Shown one piece after another: positions 41,226 through 52,839 of a DNA stretch of 64,000 nucleotides. Under the pieces are notes generated by a model that was not told the DNA's origin, made no database searches, and saw only the letters and a list, made by a program, of their open reading frames with translations. The first letter of the stretch is position 1, and every line of letters starts with the position of its first letter. Source of the stretch: Emydura subglobosa. Its lineage: Eukaryota; Chordata; Testudines; Chelidae. The position numbers were made by a program, and so were the translations under genes. The stretch spans positions 35,641,262-35,705,261 of the forward strand of contig ML679962.1 in the NCBI GenBank assembly GCA_007922225.1, written 5' to 3'.

Positions 41226-41432
41226 CTCTAGTAGTGTTGTTTAGTGGATTGGGAATCAGGGGACCTGGGTTATGGTTCCAGCACTGCACTGCCTTGCTGA
41301 ATGATCTTGGGCAAGTCATTTCATCTCTCTAGGCTTCAGTTTCCCCATCTGCATAATGGAGATAACGAGATAATGGATGCTGACCTCCTTTGTAAAGTGC
41401 TTTGAGATCGACTGATGAAAAGCACTATATTG
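41226..41432 (+). repeat. MIR-like SINE, near full length
   Basis: Reads TTTAGTGGATTGGGAATCAG, GGACCTGGGTTATGGTTCCA, GATCTTGGGCAAGTCATTTC and TTCAGTTTCCCCATCTGCAT. The tail is CTCCTTTGTAAAGTGCTTTG then AGATCGACTGATGAAAAGCA. This is the best-preserved SINE in the window and the reference for the other partial copies. Confidence 0.85.
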
Positions 41433-41714
41433 TATTATTTGGTGGCAGTAGTAGGCAGTTAGCCACTCGTAGACCAGACAATTGAAGGGGACATGACGCA
41501 TTATGCCAGTTTTGTTGGGTGTTGCCTGACTGTGACCCAGGTCATGCTGACTGCACTCATTTTTGCTGGCTTAGTAATTACATTACAGACCTCCGCACAA
41601 CTATTGTTCTGCTCCTCATTTGGAAATACACTTATCCTTTAAAGATTTCCATCCCCCTTTACTTGCTTCATATCTTAGCCTCACCCTCAATCTGTACAGT
41701 GATTAAGAACTCGG

Positions 41715-41780
41715 AGCCTGATCCAAAGCCCATTAAAGTCAATAGGTGTCTTTCCATTGGCTTCAGTAAGTTTTGGGTCT
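41715..41780. repeat. Foldback-type short repeat
   Basis: GAGCCTGATCCAAAGCCCAT then TAAAGTCAATAGGTGTCTTT and CCATTGGCTTCAGTAAGTTT then TGGGTC. The left arm pairs imperfectly with the right arm around the centre. Related to 32330-32400. Confidence 0.45.
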
Positions 41781-41789
41781 CCTTACAGG

Positions 41790-44200
41790 GCAATAACTGA
41801 AGGCTGGAGGTCAATCCCATATTAACTCGATTCTGAAGACCTTTCACATGCAAACCTCCCACAGACTTCCATGGGAGTCATACAGACATTCTCGAGTTTA
41901 GTTTCACAAGATCGTGTAAATGCCATTTCACACTGATTTATTGGCAGTTCATACATTTTATCCCTACAGTGGGTAACTGTCATATTTATCTCCAGATAAT
42001 GGAAGCAATATATAATAAGGTGAATAATTCAAAGAAAGACTGGGATTTTCATACTGGCTATTATCCCTTCCACGCACTAGTGAAAATGCTGCCTACAACA
42101 GTCATAAATACAGGAATAGGGGGATTGGAGTGTACACAGCATTATCCCCTCTCCCTGTCTCAGGTATATCGGAAGCCACTTACTTGGTATGTCGTCAGGT
42201 GTGCATCCAGCTGAAGTGTGGCTGCAGCTTTAGGGGATCCGGAAAACCAGAGAGGGGAATGGGGCAGGATGCAGCTGCAACCAATCCACTAATGACAGCG
42301 CAGCTCTTGCAGAGCTCCTGGAGACCAGGAGAAAACACGGACTGACTGACACTGCCCACATAGAGATCCATACAATTGAGACTAGATTTTCCCTCCATTT
42401 CCTGGATTCCACAGAGTTAGGAGAGGTGCCATGACCGGCCTTTTTGCATGACTGCCAACCCCTTCTCCCCCAGGGGATACTGAAGCAGAGAGTTTTCCTA
42501 TGGCCCATTCCCACATATTTTTTGCATGAAAAGGGCTGACATTGCCCACAGCCCTAAGGTGAAAGTCAGATCACTGCTGCCTGCATAACAGCAAACATAG
42601 TCTAATTTCCAGTTAGATTTAAAGACCTGTAACAAGAGGATGGGGAAGAGATTGGCTCTTCATGTGCTGAGATCATTTTGTTATAATGGCAGATATGCAA
42701 AGTCTTTACCAAATATCCCAGAGGAAATACAAAATTAATCCAAAAAGCAGGATTTCAAAACAAGCAGCAGCAGCTGCCCAGACGTGGACAACTTTGTGCG
42801 AAGTGTTAGCCTCAAAGTTCAAGAGAACATCCCCTCAGGAGGAAAAATATCATTTAAAAAAATTGCTGGGAGCTGATGAGAATGGAACAACTGAAAAGTT
42901 CAGTGGTTTCTTGACAAAAAAGAAATTGAAACCCTCCTTGGTAATTACATTTATATATATACTAAGTTGCCAGATGTGAGAAGATAAAGACAAGATGCAG
43001 GAACATAGAAAAATAAAACCAGAAAGTGTTTGTTCCAGTTGTACTGTATCTTCGTTATCAGATTGCACATAATGCCAGATTAATGTGTGGGTTCTATTTC
43101 CGCACAGCACTGAGTCTGTCAGTCTCACTCCGTGTCCTCATGTAAAAATGGGGACATAATTCCTACTTATCTCCCAGGGACATTGGGAGACAATGGACCC
43201 GATTCTTGGATCCAGTGTGGTCCCTTTATAGCACTTTACCAACACAAAGGGGCTACCAAGGTAGCAGATCTGGAGAGCTGAGAATTCTCCCCGTGTACAA
43301 AACGAGCCTGGTTGGGGCTGCGCCAGGGTAGCAGATCTGTGCCACCTCCCTTGCAGCCCTCAGGTCAGGGAAAGAGGGTATGGCCGAAGTGTGTCTATGC
43401 TCCAACTATTCTCAGCTGCTGGAACAGTCCTTGGGAACCAGCAGAAGCAAGGCACCCATTACAGTAATCCTGAGGCTGCTCTACTTTATGCCAGGCTATG
43501 AACTGACCCCCAGCCAGACTAAGAATTGTGTGAAGCCACCTATATTTCCTCCTCTCTGGTCCTATGCCAAGCACACCTCTGCCAGACTTGAGATTCAGAT
43601 CCAATGGGCTTTGGGCACCTTGGATGAAAGGTGCAGTAGAAGTATTGTTACCCACTGGAAAGCAACCACTTAAATCGAATGCATTTGCAGAGTAGTTTTT
43701 GGTGACATTATTCAAGCTACAAGGTAAGAGATGATTCAATAGATATCCCTATAGTGAGAAAAACCACACATTTCTCTCGATATTCTTGAGTGGGTGCGAC
43801 ACAACCAGCACCCTAACGGAATCCTGAAACTAGGGAAGTATTTTTAAAGAGCCTAGAGCCACCACGGCTCTGTTGTCCAGAGTAGGGAAATGCATTTCCC
43901 TTCATCTGAGCTCCAAATTCAAGCTAGGCTACAATCTATCATTATTCACCATTTATATCACTGCCTCAACCAAGTTAGGGCCCCGTTGTACTAGGAACTT
44001 AAGCATGTAGTAAAGGACAGCCCTCTCCTAATTTGATTGGATTGCATTTGTACATGACTGTGAGCAATGCTGTATTGTAGAAAAGCCATATGAATAGTAC
44101 AAGTGCTCCACAGAGTCTGAAATTCACCCCTCGGGGAAAAAGTCGATGTGACCTGCTGGTCAGTGTGCCTTCTGTAGCTGATTCACAAAAGATATGGGTT
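41790..44200. other. Upstream flank without recognised gene
   Basis: No conserved exon. A 97-codon plus-strand open frame (42686-42979) has no recognisable domain and no splice context, and is left uncalled. A MIR-core-like CTCATGTAAAAATGGGGACA is at about 43138. Confidence 0.5.
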
Positions 44201-44207
44201 TATTACG

Positions 44208-44416
44208 ATACATCTACATTGCTGCTGGGAGCTGGTCTCCCAGTCCAGGTAGACAAAGTCGCACTAGAGGAGTAGCAATGTGGATACTCCACCTGGGGAG
44301 GAATCTCAGGCTCTAAAGTCCACCCAAACCACTAGACTGGAAAGCCTGAGCCAGATCATCCACACTGCTATTTTTAGCACACAAGCAGGCTTGCTCCCAG
44401 CTGCAGTGTAGACAGA
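44208..44416. mobile_element. MITE-like element with long inverted ends
   Basis: The left end CATCTACATTGCTGCTGGGA then GC pairs with the right end GCTCCCAGCTGCAGTGTAGA then C, whose reverse complement is GTCTACACTGCAGCTGGGAG then C. GTCTACACT-type termini link it to the repeats at 1219, 48434 and 57024. Non-coding. Confidence 0.6.
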
Positions 44417-45044
44417 CCCTCACAACTCCCAGACAGAGAGCCTAGCTTATTAGCATAAGCTGTAGACACTCATAGTTCAGCTCTGGAGGTTGCTGGTGCA
44501 ATCCCAGACAAGGCCCTCTACACACCTCTTCAGTCCCCCATAGGAATCCATTGCACTGGGATGAATTGCAGCCAGAGAGAATCCTAAAGTATGGTTAGAT
44601 ATTTTCATTTGTCAGTCTCACAAAACAAGACAGGCAGACACAACATTCACACCAAAATGCTGGAGGAAAGCCATAGGGTAAGACATTAACTGAACATATC
44701 CTGAGAGATTCTCAACTTGAAAGATTCCTTGCCTGATATCAGAAAACTGTCATATATGTTAATTTAAGGACGATTACCTCAACTTCTCCAATACCATAAT
44801 AACAGGCAACGTCAGGATTCACTGAAATTAAATCCTTGTGACCACAGCAATAAATATATTTCATCACCACTATGCATGCAAGAAGCAAATGTCCGCCATT
44901 AAAACCACTGTTCAATGGAACTGTATTTTATCATAAGCATTTATTACAAAAGGGCTCTGTTGGATAAAATTAGATTATTTTGGAAAAAGAACATTCTTAG
45001 TAGGCAATGATAACAGCTGAGAGAATTAGCTAATGGTGAGAGCA

Positions 45045-45245
45045 AAAGTTTAGGAGTTAAGCAATCTGAGTTCTATCCCTGGCTCATCAGGCTTGCCACG
45101 TGACCTTGGCCTAGTTAAGTAGCCTCTGTGTGTCAGTTTCCCCATCTGCACAATGTCATTTATCATTTTAACAGCACTCTGTTGGGCACCTCCCAATAAA
45201 AACAAAAGACAAGACCTGCCCTAAAGAGTTTATAAACTAATTTCA
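45045..45245 (+). repeat. MIR-like SINE and related tail
   Basis: CTATCCCTGGCTCATCAGGC, ACGTGACCTTGGCCTAGTTA and TGTCAGTTTCCCCATCTGCA mark the SINE head and core. ACCTGCCCTAAAGAGTTTAT then AAACTAAT is the tail type also seen at 46620 and 47284. Confidence 0.6.
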
Positions 45246-45357
45246 GACATGACAGAATGAATGAGTGGTAACTAATCAGCAGCGAGGGGCAGGAGAAAAA
45301 GGCCCAGGGAACATTAATAGGGTAATGTGAAAACTCAGCAAAGACTAGAGCGCATTA

Positions 45358-45375
45358 TCTCTCTCTCTCTCTCTC
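45358..45375. repeat. (CT)n simple repeat
   Basis: About 18 bp of CT dinucleotides. Confidence 0.8.
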
Positions 45376-46529
45376 AAACTTTGCGCCATTAATTTATTTT
45401 TAAAATGTTACTAGATAAATAAAGAGGAAGCAGTTTCTTGAGGCATTGTAGAAGAAATAGGTCTCCAGGAAGAATTTAAATGAGGAGAGGGTGGTGCCTT
45501 GTTGGAACCAGTTCAGGGTGTGTGTTCCACATGTGGGTTGGCATATAAGGAAGGTTGCAGGAGAAGCAGTTAAGCAGGGTGATGAAGTTGGCATCATTAG
45601 CAGAACAGATCAGGTGGAGAGGATCAAACTGGTAAGGGACTAAGATAAGCAAGGAGGGGCAGAGTTACAGAGGGCCCTGAAGACAACTTGAACCTGATAT
45701 AGTATAAAAAACAGTCTGTCTCTCCTCTGGAGGACACATTCTTGTCCCAAAATGAGAGCTGAGCAGAAAGCTTGTGTAGCAAAAGAATAGCAGAGGTGTG
45801 GAGGTGGATGACATGGTTAGACTGAAAGGGAAGCAAGATGATCTTACCAGATACTTTTTGCACAGATTTAAGAGATATAATAGTACTCTCCTACCCCACA
45901 AAAGTGTTGTGAGGAGGCCTAGTGTTTATAAACTGCTCTGAGATGCTTAAAGGAAACAGCTACAGAGAAGCAAATTATTTTTACCCTAATAAAATACACA
46001 TTGTATCTGGGTCTTGTACTGAGAAAGTGCTGTAAGACTGGGGTCATTACAAATATTTTATGAATTCTTTAAAGGACTATGACAGTTGCCTCTACATCTG
46101 GAAGGATTATTCAGCAAGAAGTAACCTTGATTGCAAGAGCCTTTTACAGTGCCCCATACCCAAAAGGGTGCAGAAATGCTCTTTTTTCCTGCAGTCTGCA
46201 TCACAGTTGCAAACCTTTTTTCCAACATCCAATTCAAAGCCACGCACAGATTCTTTTCAACCTCAGTATTTACACTAGCCCGTCTGGAGTATCTCGCTCG
46301 AGGTGACACATGGGAGAAAAACAGCAGACTTCACAGCCTGTCTTCAAAGTGTACTTTTAACTGCTTGGAAGGACACAAGTCCAAAAGCTCTTTCCTGGCT
46401 CATTGACCTGGCCCTTCCTGATGTCAGCTAGGGAGAAGTGTGTGTGTAACTAAGGACTCATGGGCGTGCAGTAGTTGCCTGTGCTGAGTCATGACTGGCA
46501 CCCCACATATCACGTTCCATACGTGCCTT

Positions 46530-47310
46530 GGTACTATTGATTATTTGTATCATCATAATGCCTAGGAATCCTAGTCATAAACCATGGCCCACCTGTGCTA
46601 GGTGCTGTACAAACACCAAACAACAAGACGGTCCCTGCCCCAGAGCAGTGTTTCTCAACCTTTTAAGAAGCAAGTACCCCCTAACGTCTGAAAATTTTAA
46701 TAAGTACCCAACACTCAATTTTCCACAGGATTTTATATTTACAGACTAATGTGAGCCATATGCTGGAAGAAGGGCTGAGTATACAAGGCTGTGATATGAC
46801 AGATGTCAGATCTAGTGGGGGTAGGGTTACCAACTTTACACCAGGGGTGCACAGATCAAGTATGTACCTGGGCTAGAGGTGATGTTACCCAAAGCTAGGA
46901 GGCTTTGAGTGGGATGCCAATGCTGGGGAAAACTGCACCAAATTTTTTGCCATAGATTTGAGAGGAGAAAGGGGTGAGAGAGAGACAGGGAAGGAGGGTG
47001 AGAGAGAGAAAGATAGGAAAAGAGGGTAATTGGTAAAATCTGGGGCTGTCATAGAGCAGTGAAAATGACAAGTGTTCTGGGCACTGGGCTTTGCGCCAAG
47101 GAGGGAGGCTGCCACCTGGGCAAGTTGCAGGCAGCTGCTGCCCGCCTCCCAGCTGGGAGTTGTGACTGGGTGGGAAGCGGGGGCTGCTGCCCACCTCCCC
47201 TTCACTCTGTTTTTCCCCAGGTACCCCCTGCCTGGGTCTCGTGTACCCGCAGGGGTACACGTACCACAGGTTGAGAATCTATGCCCCAGAGAACTTACTA
47301 GCAATGTCAG
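46530..47310 (-). repeat. SINE-tail repeat interrupted by a hAT-like element
   Basis: ATTATTTGTATCATCATAAT, GTGCTAGGTGCTGTACAAAC and AGACGGTCCCTGCCCCAGAG run up to 46645. The pattern resumes at 47284 with CCCCAGAGAACTTACTAGC. In undisturbed copies of this family the same words are adjacent (CCCTGCCCCAAAGAGCTTAC, from memory), so the intervening 638 bp is an insertion. Confidence 0.7.
46646..47283. mobile_element. hAT-like element, 638 bp, with perfect 8-bp target duplication
   Basis: Starts CAGTGTTTCTCAACC and ends GGTTGAGAATCTATG (right terminus slightly decayed). CCCCAGAG lies directly on both sides (46638-46645 and 47284-47291). The sub-terminal motifs TAAGAAGCAAGTACCCCCTA and CAGGGGTACACGTACCACAG are shared in type with 13098-13494. 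The interior has no transposase frame; it contains purine-rich GAGAGAGAGA stretches at 46970-47030. Confidence 0.85.
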
Positions 47311-47957
47311 CCCTGAACCAGCTTACCCCTCATCAGAGCTACACAAGCTTTCTCCTCGGCTCTCATTTTGGGACAAGAATGTGTCCTCCAGAGATTAATA
47401 TAAAACCTTAGGGCACGTCACCACAGTGAGCACCCACCCTTGAAAGACAGTCCAGTTCACTTTCTCTGTCTTGCTTTCTCCCTGGTCCTGCTGGTTCCCT
47501 CTCACTCCCTTGGCCCCCATGCTGTTCTCCTCACACACTCTACCCAGCTTCCTACTGACTTCCTCCAGCCTCCCTGTCTCCTATACCCTCCTGTGCCCCT
47601 GGGCGTCATGCTGCTCTCTCTTCGTCCAGACACCAGCTCCCAACTGTCCTGGAAACTTCTGATGCCAACAATCCATCCCTCTTCCTCCTAAAGGACTATC
47701 ACCCAGAAGAGTCTGCTCAGCTCCCAGTCTGAACAGCTGCAGAGAGGGAGAATATCACTATTAGAACTCCCCTTACCTGGGGTAAGTGGCCCCTCACAGT
47801 TGCAGCTCAAACCGCTCTGTTATTTTAACTTTAAATAAAATACACAAAAGGTTTTCAGGCACCAAATCTCACACTGCAGCTGCTGACAGGTGACGAGTAA
47901 GGGGACATCAGTTACATATTTATGGCATAAAGAGACCTTAGTATAACTTGCTGTAAT

Positions 47958-48382
47958 CAGAGCTGTCCCTAGGATAGGGCGAATAGGGGCGACCGCCCCA
48001 GGCCCTGCACTTTGGGGGGCCCCGCCCACACTGGTCCCCCGGTCGTGCAAGCCCATGTGTTCTGGGAGGCAGCCGGCCATGTCCTCCCTGGTCCCAGCTC
48101 CCAGCTTGGAGGCGAGCGCTCCCGAGTCCCGGGAAGCCAGGTGGCAGCCTCCTGTGCCCTGGCTGGGAGCCCAGCAGCAGCCTCCCATGCCCTGCAAGTC
48201 AGGCTTGCAGCCAGGCGGCAACCGCCTGTGGCTTGCCCGCGTCCCGGGGTCCCAGCCCGGCAGCAGCCTCCCATGCCCCGCGAGCTGGCTTGCAGCTGGG
48301 TGGCAGCTGCCTGCCCCTGGGGTCTCAGCCCGGTGGCAGCCTCCTCCGCCCTGGATCCCACACCCCCCTAGGGACAGCCCTG
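47958..48382. mobile_element. hAT-like element, 425 bp, GC-rich, CAGRGCTGTCCCTAGG termini
   Basis: The left end CAGAGCTGTCCCTAGG and the reverse complement of the right end, CAGGGCTGTCCCTAGG, match at 15 of 16 bases. Flanks are GCTGTAAT (47950-47957) and GCTGTGAT (48383-48390), an 8-bp duplication with one mismatch. The GC-rich interior with repeated GGCAGC words produces long but meaningless open frames on both strands. Confidence 0.82.
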
Positions 48383-48433
48383 GCTGTGATTGAGACCTTC
48401 CATTTTCTAAGTTTCTTTCCACTCCTCCAAGAC

Positions 48434-48640
48434 CAAGGGCGTCTACACTAGAAATGCTACAGTGGCACAGCTGCACCACTGTAGTGTGTGTGGTGAAGAC
48501 GCTCTATGCCAACGGGAGAGAGCTCTCTGCTTGGCATAATAAAACCACCTCCATGAGCAGTGGTAGCTATGTCCGCAGGAGAAGCTCTCCTGCTTACATA
48601 GCGCTGTCCACACCAGCACTTAGGTCAGTGTAACTTACGT
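48434..48640. repeat. GTCTACACT-type MITE
   Basis: Begins AGGGCGTCTACACTAGAAAT and contains GCTACAGTGGCACAGCTGCA, GGGAGAGAGCTCTCTGC and AGAAGCTCTCCTGC. It belongs to the group also seen at 1219-1811 and 57024-57310. The right boundary is uncertain. Confidence 0.55.
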
Positions 48641-51600
48641 TACTAGGGGAGTGACTTATTCACACCCTTGACATGAGTGGTAGAGTGTGCAAGCCCCTAG
48701 ACTGAGTTACAAAGATGAAAGTTAGACTAGAGTAAGTGTGCAATCTGTAAAACAAAACCTTGCTCTTCGAACAGAAATGTTGAGCCACTAGATGGCCAGG
48801 AGGGTAAACCTGGCATTTAATTAAAAAAGGGACCGTTTCACGCTTCTTGCCTCGGCGCCTTTTACCCCTCTGAACATTAAAGTCTCAAAAGCTATAGCGC
48901 TCTGCTACTTTGTCATGATAACAGAGTGACTACCCACAGGTCTGGTGGTCCTGGGTCCCTCCTGTGTTTTAGATTTATGTAGCTGTCTCACTGAGACACG
49001 TACATGCCTAGCAGTATCACTGGAGGGTATCTGGGTATCCGCTTTCCAGACACCATGTCTCATCCTCCTAGTCTAGTGATTTGTGTGTCATTTTTCTTTT
49101 AAGAGTTACTGGAGAGCAAATAGTATTCCAGGATGAGAATATTCACCCTCATACTGTGACTAATTGCATCTGAGCTATACAGTGCTCTACACCTCCTCTG
49201 AGTTGGAAAAACTTAAAAATGAGCAGTTAACAAGCTGCTGATCCAAACTTTAACGAACAAGGGTCAGTATCACTTTGCATTTAACAATCCTCTATGTGGG
49301 TATCACAGCCACCACACCTGTGGAGGAGGCAGACTGTCCAGGGCTCCCTTTTATGCAGTTACTTAACTGGTCAGATGAATCACAGCAAAGTGACGCAGCA
49401 AACTCCCATGCCCCAGGACTGAGCAGGCTACTTCTTAGCAATGTTCCCATCCCTTGCCCAGCTTTCACAGCAAGAGGCTGGTACACACACCTTGGCTGCC
49501 CATTTGTCAGGTAAGAGCTCCATTCATTAGTGAGTGGACAAGCCTCTCTGAGATCTTTTTAAGTTTACAGTTCTATGGACTTTTAAGGCCAGACACTAAA
49601 ACCCTTACTCTACTGAGACTTGTGCTGACTTCAATGGGAGATTTGCATGATGTACGAATACAGGATTCCCTAGTGTCTTGCCAATAATGGCCCCAATTCT
49701 GTAAAGCCTTAGGCACATGATAGTTTTACACGAGTGAGAAGTCTTGGACTTTTCACAATACATATTTATCTGACAGACTAAAACAGTATACACTAGTCAC
49801 CATTTCAAGCACAAACTTACTTTTTTTAAAAAATCAACCAAAAACCCTCACAGCTTTCCACTCTGGGTCTCACTGGCCTCAAAACCATAACAGCAACCAA
49901 CCACTTAAAAAAATATGGACCTTACAACCATACAAAGTCACTATAAAGCTAAATTAATCTGAGTTTTCCCCAATCCGGTTTAAAACCACTCCACAACTGT
50001 GCTCCTCAAATTTTCTCTATCAAATAAAGTTTTTTTCACCACATAAATCCTTGCTTTCAGGAATTTATAAAGAAGAAGAACACTGACCCTTGAGGTAATT
50101 CTGTAAATCAATATCATTCCAGCAGTGTGGGAGCATGGGATTCTCATCTAGGGGGTGACACTAATTAAGACTAACTTCGGCACTGATCTCTGCTGTGCCA
50201 TACAAGGTAAATTTAAACCTGAAAAACAGTTAACATTAACAGTTCACTTCTCTTCCTGTTAGACACACAGACTGTTGGCCTTGCTCAACACAGAACGAGT
50301 GGCCTGACTTCCCACTCTACCACTGTTCTTGCTCTTTGTCACTCCCTTGCACCCTTTAGATTTTTGTGCACTACGCATGCAGCTTTATTATTTCCTATCG
50401 TTAGCAACATACAAGAGCTTTGCAGCCAGGTTCTGCTCTTTGGTTACCTGTGTGCAACCTCGATGAATTGAATAGGGCTGCAAGAACAGAATTTGTCTTT
50501 TCACTTCCTTTCTGAACAGTTTCCAAGAGCTAAATGCTCATTATAACTGTACAAACAGGCAATAACAAATCTTGTAAACTCTGTCATTCCCGGGTAATAT
50601 TTTTTGATGCTTGTGTCTGAAAAAACAAGAAAGGTTTATAATAATAATAATAATATTTTTTTAAAAAACCCCGTGGGCTGTTATGTGCCACTTTAATAGA
50701 GTAAAATAGTCCTTCACTAGCCAAACCAGTTGTTCTCTGATGTTTTCCACTTGTGGACTACTTCTTAAGTTAGAAATACTTTTAGGGAGAACTCCACCAT
50801 CTAATCCCTCACCTTCCCTGCAGCAACCATACTGGTTACAACTGGTTACTGGTGGATGGTTACATAAAAAGGCAATATTATGTATATCCCTACTTAAAGT
50901 TACATTGACAGTTGCACTTAAAACAGGACAACAATTCCTCTGTTTCATACTTCAGTGTTTGATTTTAGTCTCCAAATTTAATACATTCACTCTTCCTGGG
51001 ACAGCTGAATTCTCTGTCATATTTTCTTGGTAAATATTTTTTTCTTTAGGTTTGTCATTAAAAAAGAAAACCCATACAAAGCTCTGCGTGCCCTGACAAT
51101 AATTAAACTTACATACCCTCTCAGCAGCCTAAACCCAAATAGATAAAAAGTCACTTATCAGCAGCCTTCAATAATCAAGTGAAGGTAATAATTTACCTCA
51201 GCCAAGAGAAAGTAAAATGAAAATAACCTCCAGGAGAGCCTCTCTCAGTCACATCAGGTGCAGGGAAATATTTAATACATTTGGCAGAGGAAACAATTAC
51301 TAATGAGCCCTTAAAAATATCCCAAGTGTCTATTTTTTTCCTGGACTCCTCTAGGTAGCCACCATAGTTCCCATATACAGACCTCCCTCCCCCTCCCCAC
51401 CCGAACACACCCACACACATGCACTTTCATAACAGCTCAGTGACAGGACAGGTTTCAAACTTAGTGGGGCTTGGAGGAAGCTATTCCCCTGATTCAGCAC
51501 AGCCAATTTTGTCTCTGCAAGGAAAAGCCAACAATAGGTGTCAGTTTATGCCAGCTACCTCCAATCTCTGTCACTACTAACCCACTTCCCCCATTCTCCA

Positions 51601-52740
51601 GCTCTGTGCTCCACACAGGACCTGAGAAGCCCAGGAAGCAAAGGGGGCCTTCTGTGCACCCACATTCCTGCTCTCTTCAGCCCCTTCCATCTCTTCTTCC
51701 TTCCATCCCACCACCCACACACAGAGCTTCCTCGGTGTATCATCCATCAGCCCAGTTGGGAGCAAAGAGGAGGCAGCAGACATGTATGAGGACATAAGGA
51801 GTGATCAGGGTTGGGGACTAAGTGGAGGTGTGGGGGAGTAAAATGGGGGTTGGGGGGGGGGGGGCGCTTCAAGCAGGAGACCACAGCTGTAATGGGGATT
51901 TGAGGGAACTCAGTGCTTGTAAACCAACCCATTGAGGCTTCAAGGGCTCTCCTAGCACTGCTGTCTCAGCTCTCTGGCACACCAGGGCAACAGTGCCAGA
52001 GGAGCGGAGTGTCTCTGCGCTAAGGAAGCAGTACTAAGGAAGAGTTCCCCTCAGTGCAGCTGCTGGTTTGGTGTAGTGGGGAACGGAGGAAATGGTGCTG
52101 GAGCAAGCCTTTTAAGTGTAAGTACCTCAGTGCAGATGGTCGGGGGCTCTCCTATATCATGGACTCCAGACTCCCTGCCTAGCTAGCTTCCGTCACCCAG
52201 TAATGCCACGGGGAGAAGTGAGAAAAAACAGGAGAATGGGGGTGTGGAGACCAAATGGGGAAATAGCAGTTTTGTGGGATAGGATTGAGGAGAAGTGAGA
52301 AAAGCAGAGTGGAGAGCAGCTCTGCAGTCTCCTGTGGTTCATCTGGGAGGAGCTGCATTGCACATGATGTGTGATTTATTCAAATGACATTGTCACAGTT
52401 ATCTGTGCATGCACACAATGGCAGCTAACTTAATGTTGCCCTACACTGTTGTAATGGACCCAAGGATGGAAGTCAACAAAGCATTTCAACTGGATTTGGT
52501 ACCAAATAATTCCACTAGAGTTCCCAATTGACAGGTCGTATTTTTCTTTTTAAATATTTCACAATGGCATGTCATATCATAGCACACAACAGTACTATCA
52601 CGCGGAGTGAGTTACTTCCTATAACAACAAAGCAAGGAACAACGAAGGGTCAAGACTCCAGAAGAGAGCACACAGATCAATATATTCAAAAGAGGGCTCT
52701 GATTTTGGGTGCCTCCATTTTTTGGGTATCCAACTTGACA
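48640..52740. other. Upstream flank without recognised gene
   Basis: No exon or clear transposon. Simple sequence includes an AATAAT tract (50639-50656) and a 13-base G-run (51852-51864). Confidence 0.5.
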
Positions 52741-52746
52741 CATCTT

Positions 52747-52835
52747 GGGCTTGATTCTCAGAGGTGCTAATCACTCAGAACTCCAAATGAAGCCATTGGA
52801 ATCTGTGGGTTCTCAGCAATCTGAGAATCAGGCCC
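52747..52835. repeat. Foldback element
   Basis: The left arm GGGCTTGATTCTCAGAGGTG then CTAA pairs with the right arm CAATCTGAGAATCAGGCCC, whose reverse complement begins GGGCCTGATTCTCAGATTG. About 89 bp, non-coding. Confidence 0.65.
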
Positions 52836-52839
52836 AAAG

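Noticed and set aside
42686..42979. 97-codon plus-strand open frame with lysine-rich product
   Set aside because: No domain, no splice-site context and no homologue that I recognise. A chance frame is more likely.
47820..48479. 219-codon minus-strand open frame and opposite-strand frames
   Set aside because: Lies almost entirely on the GC-rich hAT-like element 47958-48382. The protein is a repetitive translation of GGCAGC-type words.
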